A stretch of 64,000 bases of DNA from Candidatus Anstonellales archaeon (GCA_038869735.1 JAWCQO010000006.1:4255-68254); one strand, 5' to 3'; counted from the stretch's first letter, positions 25,657-35,124 are shown. The notes: a model not told the origin generated them from the sequence alone. Program-made: numbers and translations.

Positions 25657-26433
25657 TTACTCTACAAACCATGGTTCAAAAAAGTTACGTAAAAACTCCT
25701 CCTCTAAAAAATGCAGAGAAGCAGGAATAATCAAAGCTGATGGAAGCCCATCTTGCTCATTTCCATTAACGAGAGCAGAAACTGAGGCAAATATTAGCCT
25801 TTTGTTCTGTCTTCCAATGTTCGAAAGCAAAAGTACTTTTGTCTGGTCGGTTATTACACCGCGCCTTTTTTCTTTTTCCATCTCAAGAAGTTCTAACAAA
25901 GCTTCTTTTGGTGTTAGGTGCTCTCCACTTTCATCTAAATCCAGGAGAACAAGGGTATGAAGATTCCGTGCCAAATTCTCTGAAATAAAATCATATGGCG
26001 AAGTTGGGCGGTAGTTTCCAGTCCATTTTGGTATGCTCACCAGTCTTCCAAACCTCGAAACCTGCAAACCCGATTCCCCTACTGCAGCCGTGATTATGCT
26101 TGAAGCATGTACAACGCTTGTTTCAATTCCTCTCTTTTTGGCAGCAATCAAGAGAGAAACGTGTGTTGTTGCAATCAATGGGTCTCCTCCAACAATAAGT
26201 GCTACGTCCTTTTTATCTGCTTCTTCAAGAATGATTCTTTCATCTTCAACTTCTTTCCTGCAAAGAATCCTTATTTTCTTTTTTATAATCTTCTCCACCT
26301 TTGCACATGTATCCCTCCCTATCATATCAGTGTAAGCTTCCAAAAAAACTTTATCGCATCGCTTGAGCGCCTCTATTCCCTCAAGAGTCAGTCCTTCATA
26401 TCCTCCAAGCCCCAGACCAACCAGATACAACAT
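25657..26433 (-). CDS. dphB: Diphthine synthase
   Basis: 258 residues, full length. SAM-dependent tetrapyrrole-methylase fold: LYLVGLGLGGYEGLTLEGIEAL at the start, DVALIVGGDPLIATTHVSL near 75-93, and SIPKWTGNYRPTSPYDFI near 133-150. It methylates the precursor side chain on elongation factor 2 in diphthamide synthesis. It starts 69 nt downstream of the end of the DUF63 gene on the same strand. Confidence 0.95.
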   Translation of the reverse strand: MLYLVGLGLGGYEGLTLEGIEALKRCDKVFLEAYTDMIGRDTCAKVEKIIKKKIRILCRKEVEDERIILEEADKKDVALIVGGDPLIATTHVSLLIAAKKRGIETSVVHASSIITAAVGESGLQVSRFGRLVSIPKWTGNYRPTSPYDFISENLARNLHTLVLLDLDESGEHLTPKEALLELLEMEKEKRRGVITDQTKVLLLSNIGRQNKRLIFASVSALVNGNEQDGLPSALIIPASLHFLEEEFLRNFFEPWFVE

Positions 26434-26502
26434 TCCATCACCACCGCTTTTAGTTCTTCTAAAATCATCTTTTCATTAACTCCGGCAGATATTTCATCCA
26501 AA

Positions 26503-27492
26503 TTAGCTTCCAGTCATCATTCTTAAAATATCCCTGAAGCCGGGCGCAAGTCCAAAGAGAATCATAAAAAGCAGAATATACCTTAACTCTTCATCGTTCT
26601 TAATCTCTCTTGACAAAAAATAAACAGCAGCGCTTGCAAGCAGTGCCTTTGCCAAAAAATAAAAGAAGAATCCAAAGCCAGTAAATGAAAAAGCCTCACC
26701 AATAAATTTTGAAACTACATGCTGTTCAAAATAGCACCTGCCAAAGTTTAGGCAAGCAGGTTCAAATTTATTAAAAAGGTCCATTGCAACAAATGTCGCA
26801 GCACCATCAAGTGCATGCGCGCCAATGGAGAGATAAGCTAGAAACTCATCTACAAAAAGAGCGCTGTACCGTAATTTCAAAAACATCACATAGGAAGCGA
26901 TAAGGGCAAGAATCAGAGCAAGAACTCCATAAATATAGTATTTTATCATCGGCGCAAGCAAAAGAAAATGCCAGATGAAGAGTACAAAACCAACATATTT
27001 TGCAACTTGAGGCTTTCTGCAAAGTCTGCACGCAAGAAGAGTTATAAGAAACAACCCCCCAACAACAAAGTAAATTCCTGGAGAATGAAGCGCAATGATT
27101 ATGTCCAATGGTCCAGAAACGTAGCGATAATCATAAAGATGCAAGGAAAGGATAACAGAATAGACGCCTGAAATCAGAGCTGTTGGGCTTGCATTTATAT
27201 AACTCTTCATTGTGCCAGTATCAACCGAATCTGACACGACCCTCAACGCCGAGCCAAAAAGAATGAAGGATAGAACTGCAAGGGAGAATTCCCTATCAAC
27301 CTTAATCCTAAAACGTTGTAGGCCCATATAAATTAAGTAAATCAAAAAAAGAGCCAAGAGCGCATAAGCCAGGGTATTTATCTGATTGTACCCCTCATGA
27401 TAGTTGATAGGGTCAAGAAAATATTTTTTAAAAAAATCTTCAAGTGCCACATCTAATCTTTCTATGCCAAATACTTTAAAATTCACCTGCAA
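26503..27492 (-). CDS. DUF63-family membrane protein
   Basis: 329 residues with about eight transmembrane helices. Archaeal DUF63 pattern: a short N-terminal amphipathic stretch, the ...FGSALRVVSDSVDTG motif near residue 85, and AHALDGAATFVAMD near 222. Function unknown across the family. The start is TTG 27492 (or GTG 27486). It lies only 10 bp from the divergent pyrE start, so each promoter must overlap the other gene. Confidence 0.85.
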   Translation of the reverse strand: MQVNFKVFGIERLDVALEDFFKKYFLDPINYHEGYNQINTLAYALLALFLIYLIYMGLQRFRIKVDREFSLAVLSFILFGSALRVVSDSVDTGTMKSYINASPTALISGVYSVILSLHLYDYRYVSGPLDIIIALHSPGIYFVVGGLFLITLLACRLCRKPQVAKYVGFVLFIWHFLLLAPMIKYYIYGVLALILALIASYVMFLKLRYSALFVDEFLAYLSIGAHALDGAATFVAMDLFNKFEPACLNFGRCYFEQHVVSKFIGEAFSFTGFGFFFYFLAKALLASAAVYFLSREIKNDEELRYILLFMILFGLAPGFRDILRMMTGS

Positions 27493-27502
27493 TTAATATG
27501 AT

Positions 27503-28231
27503 GTGGGTGGTCCTCTGGAAGAATACAAAAAAGCATTTGTAGATTTTCTGCTAAACTCCCAAGCCTTAAAATTTGGAAGTTTTACTTTGAAATCTGGTCG
27601 GGTTTCACCTTACTTTTTTTCTACCTCAGCATTCTACTCAGCCTCATCTACAGTTAAGCTTGCAGAGTTTTATGCCGACGCAATTCATTCTTCAATCTCT
27701 GATGACTTTGATATAGTTTTCGGACCATCATACAAGGGAATCCCTCTTGCCGTTTCTGTGTGTTCTGCACTATATCAAAAATTTGGGTTGGATAAGAAGT
27801 GGTGCTTTGATAGAAAAGAAGCAAAGACATATGGAGATGCAACTCCCTCCTCAAACCCAAATCTTTCATACTGGAGCGGGCAGCAAAGGCAAAGCTCTTC
27901 GGAGCTTCTTGTCGGTGCACTTCTATATGACTGGGCAAAAGTACTGCTCGTAGATGACGTTTTTACAACAGGAAAAGCTAAGGAAGAGGTCATCGCAAAG
28001 TTAAATAGAGAAGCAAGGATAACCCTCAGCGGCGTTTTTATAGCTTTCGACCGGCAAGAGAAAACCAACGACGGAAAAAATGCAATACGCGAATTTGAGC
28101 AGAAATACAGAACAAAAGTCTATTCAATAATCACCGCAGAAGAAGCTTTTGAGTACTTAAAAGAATCAGGAAAAATATCAAATTCTGAATACCAGCGCTT
28201 TTTAGATTACAAATCAACATATGGACTTTAA
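27503..28231 (+). CDS. pyrE: Orotate phosphoribosyltransferase
   Basis: 242 residues from GTG 27503, longer than the usual archaeal PyrE (~180). Segments: FGSFTLKSGRVSPYFF near residue 25, FGPSYKGIPLAVS near 73, FDRKEAKTYGD near 102, and the PRPP loop VLLVDDVFTTGKA near 149. A ~25-residue Ser/Gln-rich insert follows the flexible loop. This long form resembles bacterial/eukaryotic rather than typical archaeal enzymes. pyrF follows after 2 nt, so the last two steps of UMP synthesis are made together. Confidence 0.93.
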   Translation: MGGPLEEYKKAFVDFLLNSQALKFGSFTLKSGRVSPYFFSTSAFYSASSTVKLAEFYADAIHSSISDDFDIVFGPSYKGIPLAVSVCSALYQKFGLDKKWCFDRKEAKTYGDATPSSNPNLSYWSGQQRQSSSELLVGALLYDWAKVLLVDDVFTTGKAKEEVIAKLNREARITLSGVFIAFDRQEKTNDGKNAIREFEQKYRTKVYSIITAEEAFEYLKESGKISNSEYQRFLDYKSTYGL

Positions 28232-28233
28232 TT

Positions 28234-29145
28234 TTGCATAGGGGTTTAACCACCTATCAAAGCAACCAGACAGCCAAAATATATAAATCACAAACCGCAA
28301 ATTCCAGGTTTGTGGCACTAAAAAAATATCTTGAACGGATATCGGCCTCCTCAGCTTCTCACGCATCTATCGTTTGTATGGGTATTGATCCTATTATTGA
28401 AAAGATACCACTAAAAAAAGAAAATATAGAAGAAAAAATCTTTTCATTCTATTCTTCAATCCTAGACTCAAATCCGCGCGTCTGCGCCATAAAGCCAAAC
28501 TATGCATTTTTTGCTCAATACGGCTTTGATGGCTTAAGGGCCTTAAAGCGGATTATAGACTCCTACAAAAAAACCTATCCAGTAATTCTTGATGCAAAGC
28601 GCTCAGATATAGGAAAAACCTCAGAGGCATACGCCAAAGAGGTTTTTTTGTTTTGGGGCGCAGATGCCACTACTGTCTCTCCTTATCTTGGAAGCGATAC
28701 AATAAAACCATTTTTGTTATACAAAACAAACTTTTCGTATGTTCTTTGCAGAACATCAAACGATTCTGCACGTGAATTTCAGTCCCTAAAATCTGCCAAT
28801 CTACCCCTCTACCTTCACGTTGCGCGAAAAGTTCAAGAGCTCGATGCTTCCAGAGGGCTGCTTGGGCTCGTCGTAGGCGCAACAGCTCCACTCGAACTTG
28901 AAAAAATAGCTTCAACGCTGCGAAAACCAAAACTCCCACTCTTAATTCCTGGCATAGGCGCTCAGAGGGGAGACTTAAAAAAGACAATGCAGATTCTGAA
29001 AAAACATTACCGAGAGAGAACTTCAATCTGCCTTATAAACGCTTCATCATCCATAAGCTATGCCTATGCAAAGGAAAATGCTGCAGACTATGTTGGTTCA
29101 GCCCTAAAGGAAATAGATAACCTAAATCGGCAGATTAAACTTTAA
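28234..29145 (+). CDS. pyrF: Orotidine 5'-phosphate decarboxylase (subfamily 2)
   Basis: 303 residues from TTG 28234; the core homology begins near GTG 28312, giving 277. Catalytic residues are in VILDAKRSDIGKTSEAYAKE (the KxxD pair), with GADATTVSPYLGSD next, GLVVGATAP near 212 and LIPGIGAQRGD near 237. The length and the ILDAKRSDIG form match the subfamily 2 PyrF found mainly in actinobacteria, myxococci and some others, not the short archaeal enzyme. Together with the long PyrE it may have been acquired as a pair. Confidence 0.92.
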   Translation: MHRGLTTYQSNQTAKIYKSQTANSRFVALKKYLERISASSASHASIVCMGIDPIIEKIPLKKENIEEKIFSFYSSILDSNPRVCAIKPNYAFFAQYGFDGLRALKRIIDSYKKTYPVILDAKRSDIGKTSEAYAKEVFLFWGADATTVSPYLGSDTIKPFLLYKTNFSYVLCRTSNDSAREFQSLKSANLPLYLHVARKVQELDASRGLLGLVVGATAPLELEKIASTLRKPKLPLLIPGIGAQRGDLKKTMQILKKHYRERTSICLINASSSISYAYAKENAADYVGSALKEIDNLNRQIKL

Positions 29146-29372
29146 ACTTAGCTTCTTCCGTCTAGAAATTTAAGTAATTTTACCAAAATCTTTCTTAAAG
29201 GTATAGGTGCAATAAAAAATTTACCTTCTTCTTTCCATATCCGCACCAACAGCAGAACGAATACTAGTGCTTAACTGAGAACCCTCAAAACAACGTATGC
29301 AGTGCATATTAATAAGACTCTAGCTATAAGTTGAGTAAGTCACAGGAGCAAGGCACGAAGAAGAGGACCGTT

Positions 29373-30257
29373 ATGAGCATAAAAAAACCACTCACCCCCA
29401 AGGGCAACCAAATATCCTTTCATCAGCCACATGGCATAGCAAAATCAAGTTGGTCTTCGTTTTCATGCCGCAAGCTGTTGGGCCATAATGGTCTTTTGAG
29501 CAACAAACTCTTTTCTCCTTCTCCTGCATCACACAAAGGCCAGAACGGGGTCGCATTGATTATCGGCGGAGGAAGGAAGTATCACGGAAGTGCAGTATTG
29601 GCTGTTTTAGCCGCAAGCAGGTTTGTGGACCTTCTCTACTTTTACTCCCCCTCCAAAATGCCCTATTTTTTTGTAAGAAAGGCAACACCATGCGTAATTT
29701 GCATAAGCAAAAATGAACTTGGCACTCACGTCAAAAGAGCCGATTGCATCCTTATAGGTCCGGGAATGGATAAGACAAAGCAAACAAAAAGCCTCGTTAG
29801 GCAGGTACTTTCAACAAAAAAAAGCTGTATTCTTGACGCAACAGCGTTAAGGATTGTTGAAAAGAAGTATCTACACAACAAGGCAACATTAACCCCCAAT
29901 GTTCGGGAATTTGAATTCCTTTTCGGTGAAAAACCCACAAAACAGTCTGTATCCTTCTGTGCAAAACAATATAACTGCAACATCCTCTTGAAAGGAAAAA
30001 AAGACACAATTGCAACTTCAGACGGAAAGTTGTATATAATAAAAGGTGGAAATGCAGGCATGACAAAAGGCGGAACCGGCGACACCCTTGCTGGGCTTCT
30101 TTGTGCACTCCTCTGCAAAAATAAAACTCTATATGCTCTTCTGGCAGCTTCATGCGCAAACAAAAAAGCAGGAGAGATGCTAGCACGGAAGTACGGGCTA
30201 AACTACTCCGCTTTGGACGTTGCAAATGAGCTTCCAAAAACATTAAATCTAAAATAG
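29373..30257 (+). CDS. nnrD: ADP-dependent NAD(P)H-hydrate dehydratase
   Basis: 294 residues from ATG 29373, which has a GAGGA Shine-Dalgarno; TTG 29331 would add 14. Ribokinase-like fold with SHKGQNGVALIIGGG near 55, GPGMD near 130, LTPNVREFEFLFG near 178 and NAGMTKGGTGDTLAG near 230 (GTGD nucleotide site). It repairs damaged hydrated NAD(P)H. The epimerase half (NnrE) that is fused in many bacteria and archaea is absent. The first ~45 residues are an unmatched basic, Ser-rich extension. Confidence 0.9.
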   Translation: MSIKKPLTPKGNQISFHQPHGIAKSSWSSFSCRKLLGHNGLLSNKLFSPSPASHKGQNGVALIIGGGRKYHGSAVLAVLAASRFVDLLYFYSPSKMPYFFVRKATPCVICISKNELGTHVKRADCILIGPGMDKTKQTKSLVRQVLSTKKSCILDATALRIVEKKYLHNKATLTPNVREFEFLFGEKPTKQSVSFCAKQYNCNILLKGKKDTIATSDGKLYIIKGGNAGMTKGGTGDTLAGLLCALLCKNKTLYALLAASCANKKAGEMLARKYGLNYSALDVANELPKTLNLK

Positions 30258-30315
30258 CTAATTTTAACTTCCCTCAACTTTCCGTACCTTTAATTTCTCT
30301 GTGTCTTTATCTTCT

Positions 30316-31017
30316 TTATCTTATAGGCTCGTATCTCTCTGCAGGCTTCTTAAATATGATGCTTCCAATAAGATTCCCAAAATGAAAGAGAAAAAATTTC
30401 AAGTAGCCCCAAGCCCTAAGTCTTCGCGAAGAAGTGTAAACTATGGCTTTCTTTGCAAACACAACCTTCCCAACCTTTTTTGCTCTCCGCTGCAGATCCA
30501 GGTCCTCGCCAGTAACAAGGTTTGGATTATACCCCCCAATCATTTCGTAGGTACCCTTCCTTATTGCAATGTTAGAACCAGGTCCTGTTGGATGACCCAA
30601 AAAATTAAAAAACCAGTAATAAAGTGGCATTATTGTCCTAACAACAAAATCATCAAACCAATTTGCATCTAGGAGATAAACATTGCCGTGAGCGCAACAC
30701 ACGCTCTGGTCATCAAATACTCTAACTATCTCACTTAACCAATTCTTGTCAGGGACACTATCCGCATCAGTCGAAACCAGCAAGTCGCCAGTTGCTTTTG
30801 AAGCGCCGTCTCTCCTTCCTGCAGATATAGTCGACTTCTTAAACACAAACACCTTGTCAGTATATCTTCTTGCAATTTCGCAAGTTCTATCGCCACTTTC
30901 AGCATCAGCAATTACTATTTCAACTTCTCCTTTATACGTTTGGTCTATTATTGCCTTTAAGCATCGCTCTATCCTTTTCTCTTCATTATAAGTTGGGATT
31001 ATAACGGATACTCTCAC
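30316..31017 (-). CDS. Family 2 glycosyltransferase
   Basis: 233 residues. GT-A fold: VSVIIPTYNEEKRIERCL, IADAESGDRT near 36, STDADSVPDKNWLSE near 80 (DxD), GPGSNIAIRKG near 150, and GEDLDLQRRA near 175 (ED acid base). A C-terminal hydrophobic stretch (YLKFFLFHFGNLIGSIIF) may attach it to the membrane. It probably moves a sugar to a lipid carrier or surface glycan; the donor is unknown. It is convergent with nnrD. Confidence 0.9.
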   Translation of the reverse strand: MRVSVIIPTYNEEKRIERCLKAIIDQTYKGEVEIVIADAESGDRTCEIARRYTDKVFVFKKSTISAGRRDGASKATGDLLVSTDADSVPDKNWLSEIVRVFDDQSVCCAHGNVYLLDANWFDDFVVRTIMPLYYWFFNFLGHPTGPGSNIAIRKGTYEMIGGYNPNLVTGEDLDLQRRAKKVGKVVFAKKAIVYTSSRRLRAWGYLKFFLFHFGNLIGSIIFKKPAERYEPIR

Positions 31018-31106
31018 AGATTAAACTTCACTAGGAAAACTTTTTAAGCAATTTATCGTTCTATTTTCTAATCGAGAGAGATTGATAATGGAGAAGAGGT
31101 GACTTA

Positions 31107-31376
31107 ATGGTAAAAAAAATAATTGACTGCCCTCCAGGCAAGGAGTTTATCTTCCGCCTTCCTGATGGAACAGCAATTGGGAAGGCAAAAAACATAATCC
31201 AATTTGCTGAACTTGTAAAAATTGCTCCACTTCCCTGTCTATTATTCCATGCCAAAGGAAGACATTTTTCACCTTGGCTTGAGCTAATAGGAGAAAAGGA
31301 CGCAGCCAATCGCCTCAACTCAATAGAAATAAACGAGTCAACTGTTCGTGTGTCCATACTGCGGGCTCTCAAGTGA
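31107..31376 (+). CDS. Small protein, possible DUF5752 type
   Basis: 89 residues, no signal peptide. It has the order PDGTAIGKAKNIIQFAEL, ...PCLLFHAKGRHFSPWLELIG..., DAANRLNSIE, which resembles the small DUF5752-like archaeal domain (strand, DGT turn, FHxxxGxFxxW helix). I make the comparison from memory of the pattern. The end overlaps the possible upstream extension of the deoxyhypusine synthase gene, so the two are likely co-transcribed. Confidence 0.6.
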   Translation: MVKKIIDCPPGKEFIFRLPDGTAIGKAKNIIQFAELVKIAPLPCLLFHAKGRHFSPWLELIGEKDAANRLNSIEINESTVRVSILRALK

Positions 31377-31417
31377 TATTGTGGATTTTAAAGCAGTTAC
31401 ATACTAATTTCAATCTT

Positions 31418-32251
31418 ATGAATATCTCTAAACTAAAAGACTCAGGCTTCCAGGCAACAGAGCTTTACAGAGCATCTCAGATAATAAGAAGAATGAAAAG
31501 GGAAAACGCCACTCTTTTCCTATCTTTTACATCAAATCTAATTGCTTCTGGCTTGCGGAAAATCATCAAAGAGCTTGTAAAAAAGAGATTCGTATCTGCC
31601 CTTATTACTGCGGGAGGAGCAATAGCAAGATGCAAGGTGCGATACAGCATAGATTCATTTGATGCTGACGACGTGTACCTTCACAAAAAAGGAATAAACC
31701 GACTTGGAAACATATTAGTCCCTAACAAAGCCTACCTCTGGATAGAACAAGTATGCAGAAAAGTCTTCTCCCGGCTTAATGGAAAAGTTTCGCCTTCATT
31801 ATTGATTTCCCGCCTTTCTTCGCAGTGCAACTCTTCATCAATAATATACTGGGCAGCAAAAAACAACATTCCAGTATTCTGTCCAGGAATAACAGACTCT
31901 GCAATCGGCTTACAATGCTACTTTTGGAAGCAGAGCCACCCAGACTTTGGGATAGATGTAACTGAAGATATGTCAGACCTTGCAAATCTGGTCCTAAATT
32001 CTAGAAGGGCAGGAGGCATAGTGCTTGGAGGAGGAATAGCAAAACACTATCTAATAGCTTCAAACATCCTTCGAGGCGGATTAGATTACGCTGTTTATAT
32101 CTCTACCTCCTCCCAATACGACGGCTCACTTTCAGGCGCCAGAGCTGAAGAAGCTGTAAGCTGGGGAAAAATAAGACAAAAAGCAAATTTTGCAACAGTT
32201 TATGGAGACGCAACAATCTTATTTCCTCTTCTGGCTGAGGAGTGGTTATAA
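31418..32251 (+). CDS. dhs: Deoxyhypusine synthase
   Basis: 277 residues from ATG 31418 (an in-frame GTG at 31373 would add 15). Family pieces: SGFQATELYRA, FLSFTSNLIASGLR, CPGITDSAIGLQ, the catalytic Lys in VLGGGIAKHY near 210, and DGSLSGARAEEAVSWGKI. It builds deoxyhypusine on aIF5A, which is encoded at 14990-15400. The usual TAGGxEED segment reads TAGGAIARC, so acidic residues conserved in eukaryotic DHS are missing. Either activity is altered or an archaeal variant is used. Confidence 0.9.
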   Translation: MNISKLKDSGFQATELYRASQIIRRMKRENATLFLSFTSNLIASGLRKIIKELVKKRFVSALITAGGAIARCKVRYSIDSFDADDVYLHKKGINRLGNILVPNKAYLWIEQVCRKVFSRLNGKVSPSLLISRLSSQCNSSSIIYWAAKNNIPVFCPGITDSAIGLQCYFWKQSHPDFGIDVTEDMSDLANLVLNSRRAGGIVLGGGIAKHYLIASNILRGGLDYAVYISTSSQYDGSLSGARAEEAVSWGKIRQKANFATVYGDATILFPLLAEEWL

Positions 32252-32794
32252 GTGATTAGAGAAATTTTCATCTCATTTCTCACAGGCCTTTTTGTAAAAA
32301 AAACTGATGAGCTTGCCGACAAACGAAGAAAAAAAGAAATAGGCTTGTTGGCATACTTGCTTCCATTTCTCTACTCTCTCGGCCTTTCTTACCTGATTTT
32401 TTTTACAGGCGCATCAAGTCTTTTTCTTGCAGGCATTATTGGAGTATTGCTTGCAGGAAAAGTCGACCATAGATTACATCTAGTAGGCATTCTCCCCCCT
32501 CTTTTTCTTCTGCCTATTTTCCAGCTTCCGCAGTTTTCTCTTTTACACTTTTCTATCTTCCTCTTTGCCTCATTTCTTGATGAAAAGATTGCTAAATTCA
32601 AAGAATATACCCAACAACTTCTAAACTATCGCCCGTTCCTTCCTTTATCTGCTTTTTTACTTTCAATTTATTCTACTAACTTCCTTTACTTTCTTTCAGT
32701 TCTTTCCTTTGATGTTGGCTATAATTTTGCTTTTCTCAAAATACAACCCACTTTTTCCAACAAAGAATCTTGCAGAAAGTCGAAAAAACGCTAA
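32252..32794 (+). CDS. Multi-pass membrane protein of unknown function
   Basis: 180 residues from GTG 32252, immediately after the DHS stop. Four to five hydrophobic segments are seen, with a basic loop near residue 25 (ADKRRKKE), GKVDHRLHLVG near 69 and FASFLDEKIAKFKEY near 108. No family is recognised. Because it is adjacent without a gap it is probably translated with DHS. Confidence 0.65.
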   Translation: MIREIFISFLTGLFVKKTDELADKRRKKEIGLLAYLLPFLYSLGLSYLIFFTGASSLFLAGIIGVLLAGKVDHRLHLVGILPPLFLLPIFQLPQFSLLHFSIFLFASFLDEKIAKFKEYTQQLLNYRPFLPLSAFLLSIYSTNFLYFLSVLSFDVGYNFAFLKIQPTFSNKESCRKSKKR

Positions 32795-32869
32795 ACACTC
32801 CTCCCTTCTTTCAAAACCCCTTTGCAAGGAACCCAAAAACATAAAATAGCGGACTTTTCCCCCACAACA

Positions 32870-32880
32870 ATATTTATTTA
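32870..32880 (+). promoter_or_regulatory. TATA-like element of priL
   Basis: ATATTTATTTA is centred about 25 bp upstream of ATG 32900, matching a leaderless start. It argues against the upstream extension beginning at 32822. Confidence 0.5.
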
Positions 32881-32899
32881 TGAACAAAAAAAGCTTATT

Positions 32900-33874
32900 A
32901 TGCCAAATCTTCTCTTCTGTGCAAAATACCCATTTACACGGGAAGCAAAAGAATACGTAAAAGGGGCCGGAGTATCTCTTGACACAGACATATTAAGACG
33001 AGCAGAGAAACGAGTGGTTTCAGCCATACAGGAAGGTAAAATACCACCATTTTCAGAAGTTCTTCCCTCCACTTATCCCATTGAGATATTTTCCTATGCT
33101 GCAGCACGGATGATAATTTCAGGGATGAAGTCAAGATACTTTATAAGCAGGTATGCAATTGCCGAATCAAAACGTTCAAGCGAGTATCTTAGAAAAGACC
33201 CCGAGGAAAATCTCAAAAAAATAATGGACGAGCTCAAAATTTTCTGTAGCTACTCACAGGACAACACACTCATGCCACTTTTTGCATATCTTAAGTATTC
33301 TCCAAAAGACACTCATTATAAATTATCAAAAATGAAAATAAAAGGCGGCTTTGTCATCTTCGAACATGACGAAAAAAACAAGCTTATTCGCATTACTGAA
33401 GAGGCAATAAGAAAATCAATAGAATCTTCTCTTCCAGTTGTCTCGCCGACTCCACCTGAAGTCAAGCGAATTGCACAACGGCTCTCTCAAGAGTTATCCC
33501 ACCCCAAGCCCCCAAAGACAACCATAGGTTCTGAAAATATTCCCCCCTGCATACGTGAGCTTCTTGACAGGCTTGCTTTAAGCGAGAATCTTCCCCATAC
33601 CGCACGATGGGTACTTGCCGTCTATCTCTTAAACTCAGGAATGAGCCCAGAGAACGTTATTAATGCCTTTAGAACCGCTCCAGATTATTCAGAAGAAACG
33701 ACAAAATACCAGGTAACGCATATAAAAGAGAAGAAGTACTCCATGCCTTCGTGTGCTACAATGGATACTTATGGCCTTTGCAACGCAACTTGCGGATGCC
33801 TTAATCCTCTAAGATACAGGAAGGGAATGGAGCTCCAAAAGGGCCAGGCAGCAGAAAGTGAAAAGAAAAAATAG
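32900..33874 (+). CDS. priL: DNA primase large subunit
   Basis: 324 residues. The N-terminal helical domain contains YPFTREAKEYVKG, the FSEVLPSTYPIEIFSYAAARMII region near 50-75 and RYFISRYAIAESKR near 85. The C-terminal 4Fe-4S domain has cysteines at PPCIREL near 222, PSCATMD near 288, and GLCNATCGC near 298. It partners PriS in making RNA/DNA primers. priS starts 20 nt downstream. Confidence 0.95.
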   Translation: MPNLLFCAKYPFTREAKEYVKGAGVSLDTDILRRAEKRVVSAIQEGKIPPFSEVLPSTYPIEIFSYAAARMIISGMKSRYFISRYAIAESKRSSEYLRKDPEENLKKIMDELKIFCSYSQDNTLMPLFAYLKYSPKDTHYKLSKMKIKGGFVIFEHDEKNKLIRITEEAIRKSIESSLPVVSPTPPEVKRIAQRLSQELSHPKPPKTTIGSENIPPCIRELLDRLALSENLPHTARWVLAVYLLNSGMSPENVINAFRTAPDYSEETTKYQVTHIKEKKYSMPSCATMDTYGLCNATCGCLNPLRYRKGMELQKGQAAESEKKK

Positions 33875-33893
33875 CCGTGTCTGGTAGTTAGGT

Positions 33894-35036
33894 ATGAACC
33901 ACTTAGAAGAAAAGGATACACAGAAGTTTGTGCAAGATAAGATATACCATTACTATTATTCCCATCCACCAGCAATTCCATTCATTGAAAAAAGAGAATT
34001 CGGCTTTGGTACATGGGAAGAAAAGATAGCATATAGGCACCTATGGTTCAAAACTAATTCAGAGCTTGTTGCGCGCCTTCTCAATGATAGACCACTTTTT
34101 GTGTCTTACTCAGCAGCCATCTATGAATTCCCAGACGCACGACCAATGACAAAAAAGAATTGGCTTGGAGCAGACCTTGTCTTTGACCTCGACGCAAAGC
34201 ACAGCGAATGGGACAAAGAAAAAAAATCTCTAGATTGTGGAAAATTTACCTGTCAGCAATGCTTTGATTATATCAAAGAACAAACGCAGAGGCTGATAGA
34301 TGAGTTTCTTATTCCAGACTTTGGTTTTTCAAAAAGTGAAATCTCACTAAACTTCTCAGGAAATCGCGGGTATCATGTGAGAATATCAAATGAAGACGTT
34401 ATGCCACTTACACGTGAAGAAAGAAGGGAGATAGTGGACTACTTGCTTGCAAACGGGATAACTTTTAATGACTTCTTTTCAAGTGATGGTTCAAAACTAC
34501 TTGGACCCACTCCAAATCAAGGCGGTTATTTTGGCAAGGTTGCAAAGAGCGCAATTCTTCTTTCGCAAAACCCAGCAATTGCAACTTCCATATCTCGAAA
34601 ACTCCGCGATAAAGCAAATTTGGAGCATTTCATATCAGGAGTGCAAGAAGGCAACTGGAATAAAGTTGGCATCCCAAACAAAGAAAAAAAATTTCAACGA
34701 CTTTTTCAAAAAATAATTAGCCAGCTTTCAGTGAACGTGGATTCTGGTGTATCCATAGATACAAGCAAGCTCCTAAGAATGCCAGATTCAATAAATGGCT
34801 CAAGCGGCCTTATAGCAAAGAGAATATCCGACCTAAAATCGTTTGAGCCTACCAGAGACGCCGTTGCATTTTCTAGCCAGCCAATAAAAATAAGGGTAAT
34901 TGAGCCTGTCAGGGAGCTTTCTTTCCTCAACTCTACATTTGGGCCATTTGAGCCAAATTCTGAGCAGACAGTTCCCGAATCGTTGGCAATCTATCTCATA
35001 TTAAAAAGGGCTGCAATTCTTTCAAACCCAATATAG
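33894..35036 (+). CDS. priS: DNA primase small (catalytic) subunit
   Basis: 380 residues. The catalytic metal motif is VFDLDAKH near residue 99-106, a Zn-knuckle-like CGKFTCQQC follows near 118, and SGNRGYHVRI near 158 is the conserved primase motif. SIDTSKLLRMPDSINGSSGL near 285 contains the third conserved block. It polymerises primers and pairs with PriL. The gene lies between priL and GINS, as a replication module. Confidence 0.96.
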   Translation: MNHLEEKDTQKFVQDKIYHYYYSHPPAIPFIEKREFGFGTWEEKIAYRHLWFKTNSELVARLLNDRPLFVSYSAAIYEFPDARPMTKKNWLGADLVFDLDAKHSEWDKEKKSLDCGKFTCQQCFDYIKEQTQRLIDEFLIPDFGFSKSEISLNFSGNRGYHVRISNEDVMPLTREERREIVDYLLANGITFNDFFSSDGSKLLGPTPNQGGYFGKVAKSAILLSQNPAIATSISRKLRDKANLEHFISGVQEGNWNKVGIPNKEKKFQRLFQKIISQLSVNVDSGVSIDTSKLLRMPDSINGSSGLIAKRISDLKSFEPTRDAVAFSSQPIKIRVIEPVRELSFLNSTFGPFEPNSEQTVPESLAIYLILKRAAILSNPI

Positions 35037-35114
35037 ATATCACAATAGATACAAAAGCATAGACACTCCTAACAGGCGCATAAATAAAAACACAAATCGC
35101 ATAGGCTATTGCTG

Positions 35115-35124
35115 TATTTAAAAC
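35115..35124 (+). promoter_or_regulatory. TATA-like element of the GINS gene
   Basis: TATTTAAAAC upstream of ATG 35166. An AGAGGTG Shine-Dalgarno at 35148-35154 suggests a short leader of about 20-25 nt. Confidence 0.45.

Noticed and set aside
32822-32899. N-terminal extension of PriL
   Set aside because: A TATA-like element lies inside it and the family begins at MPNLLFCAKYP.
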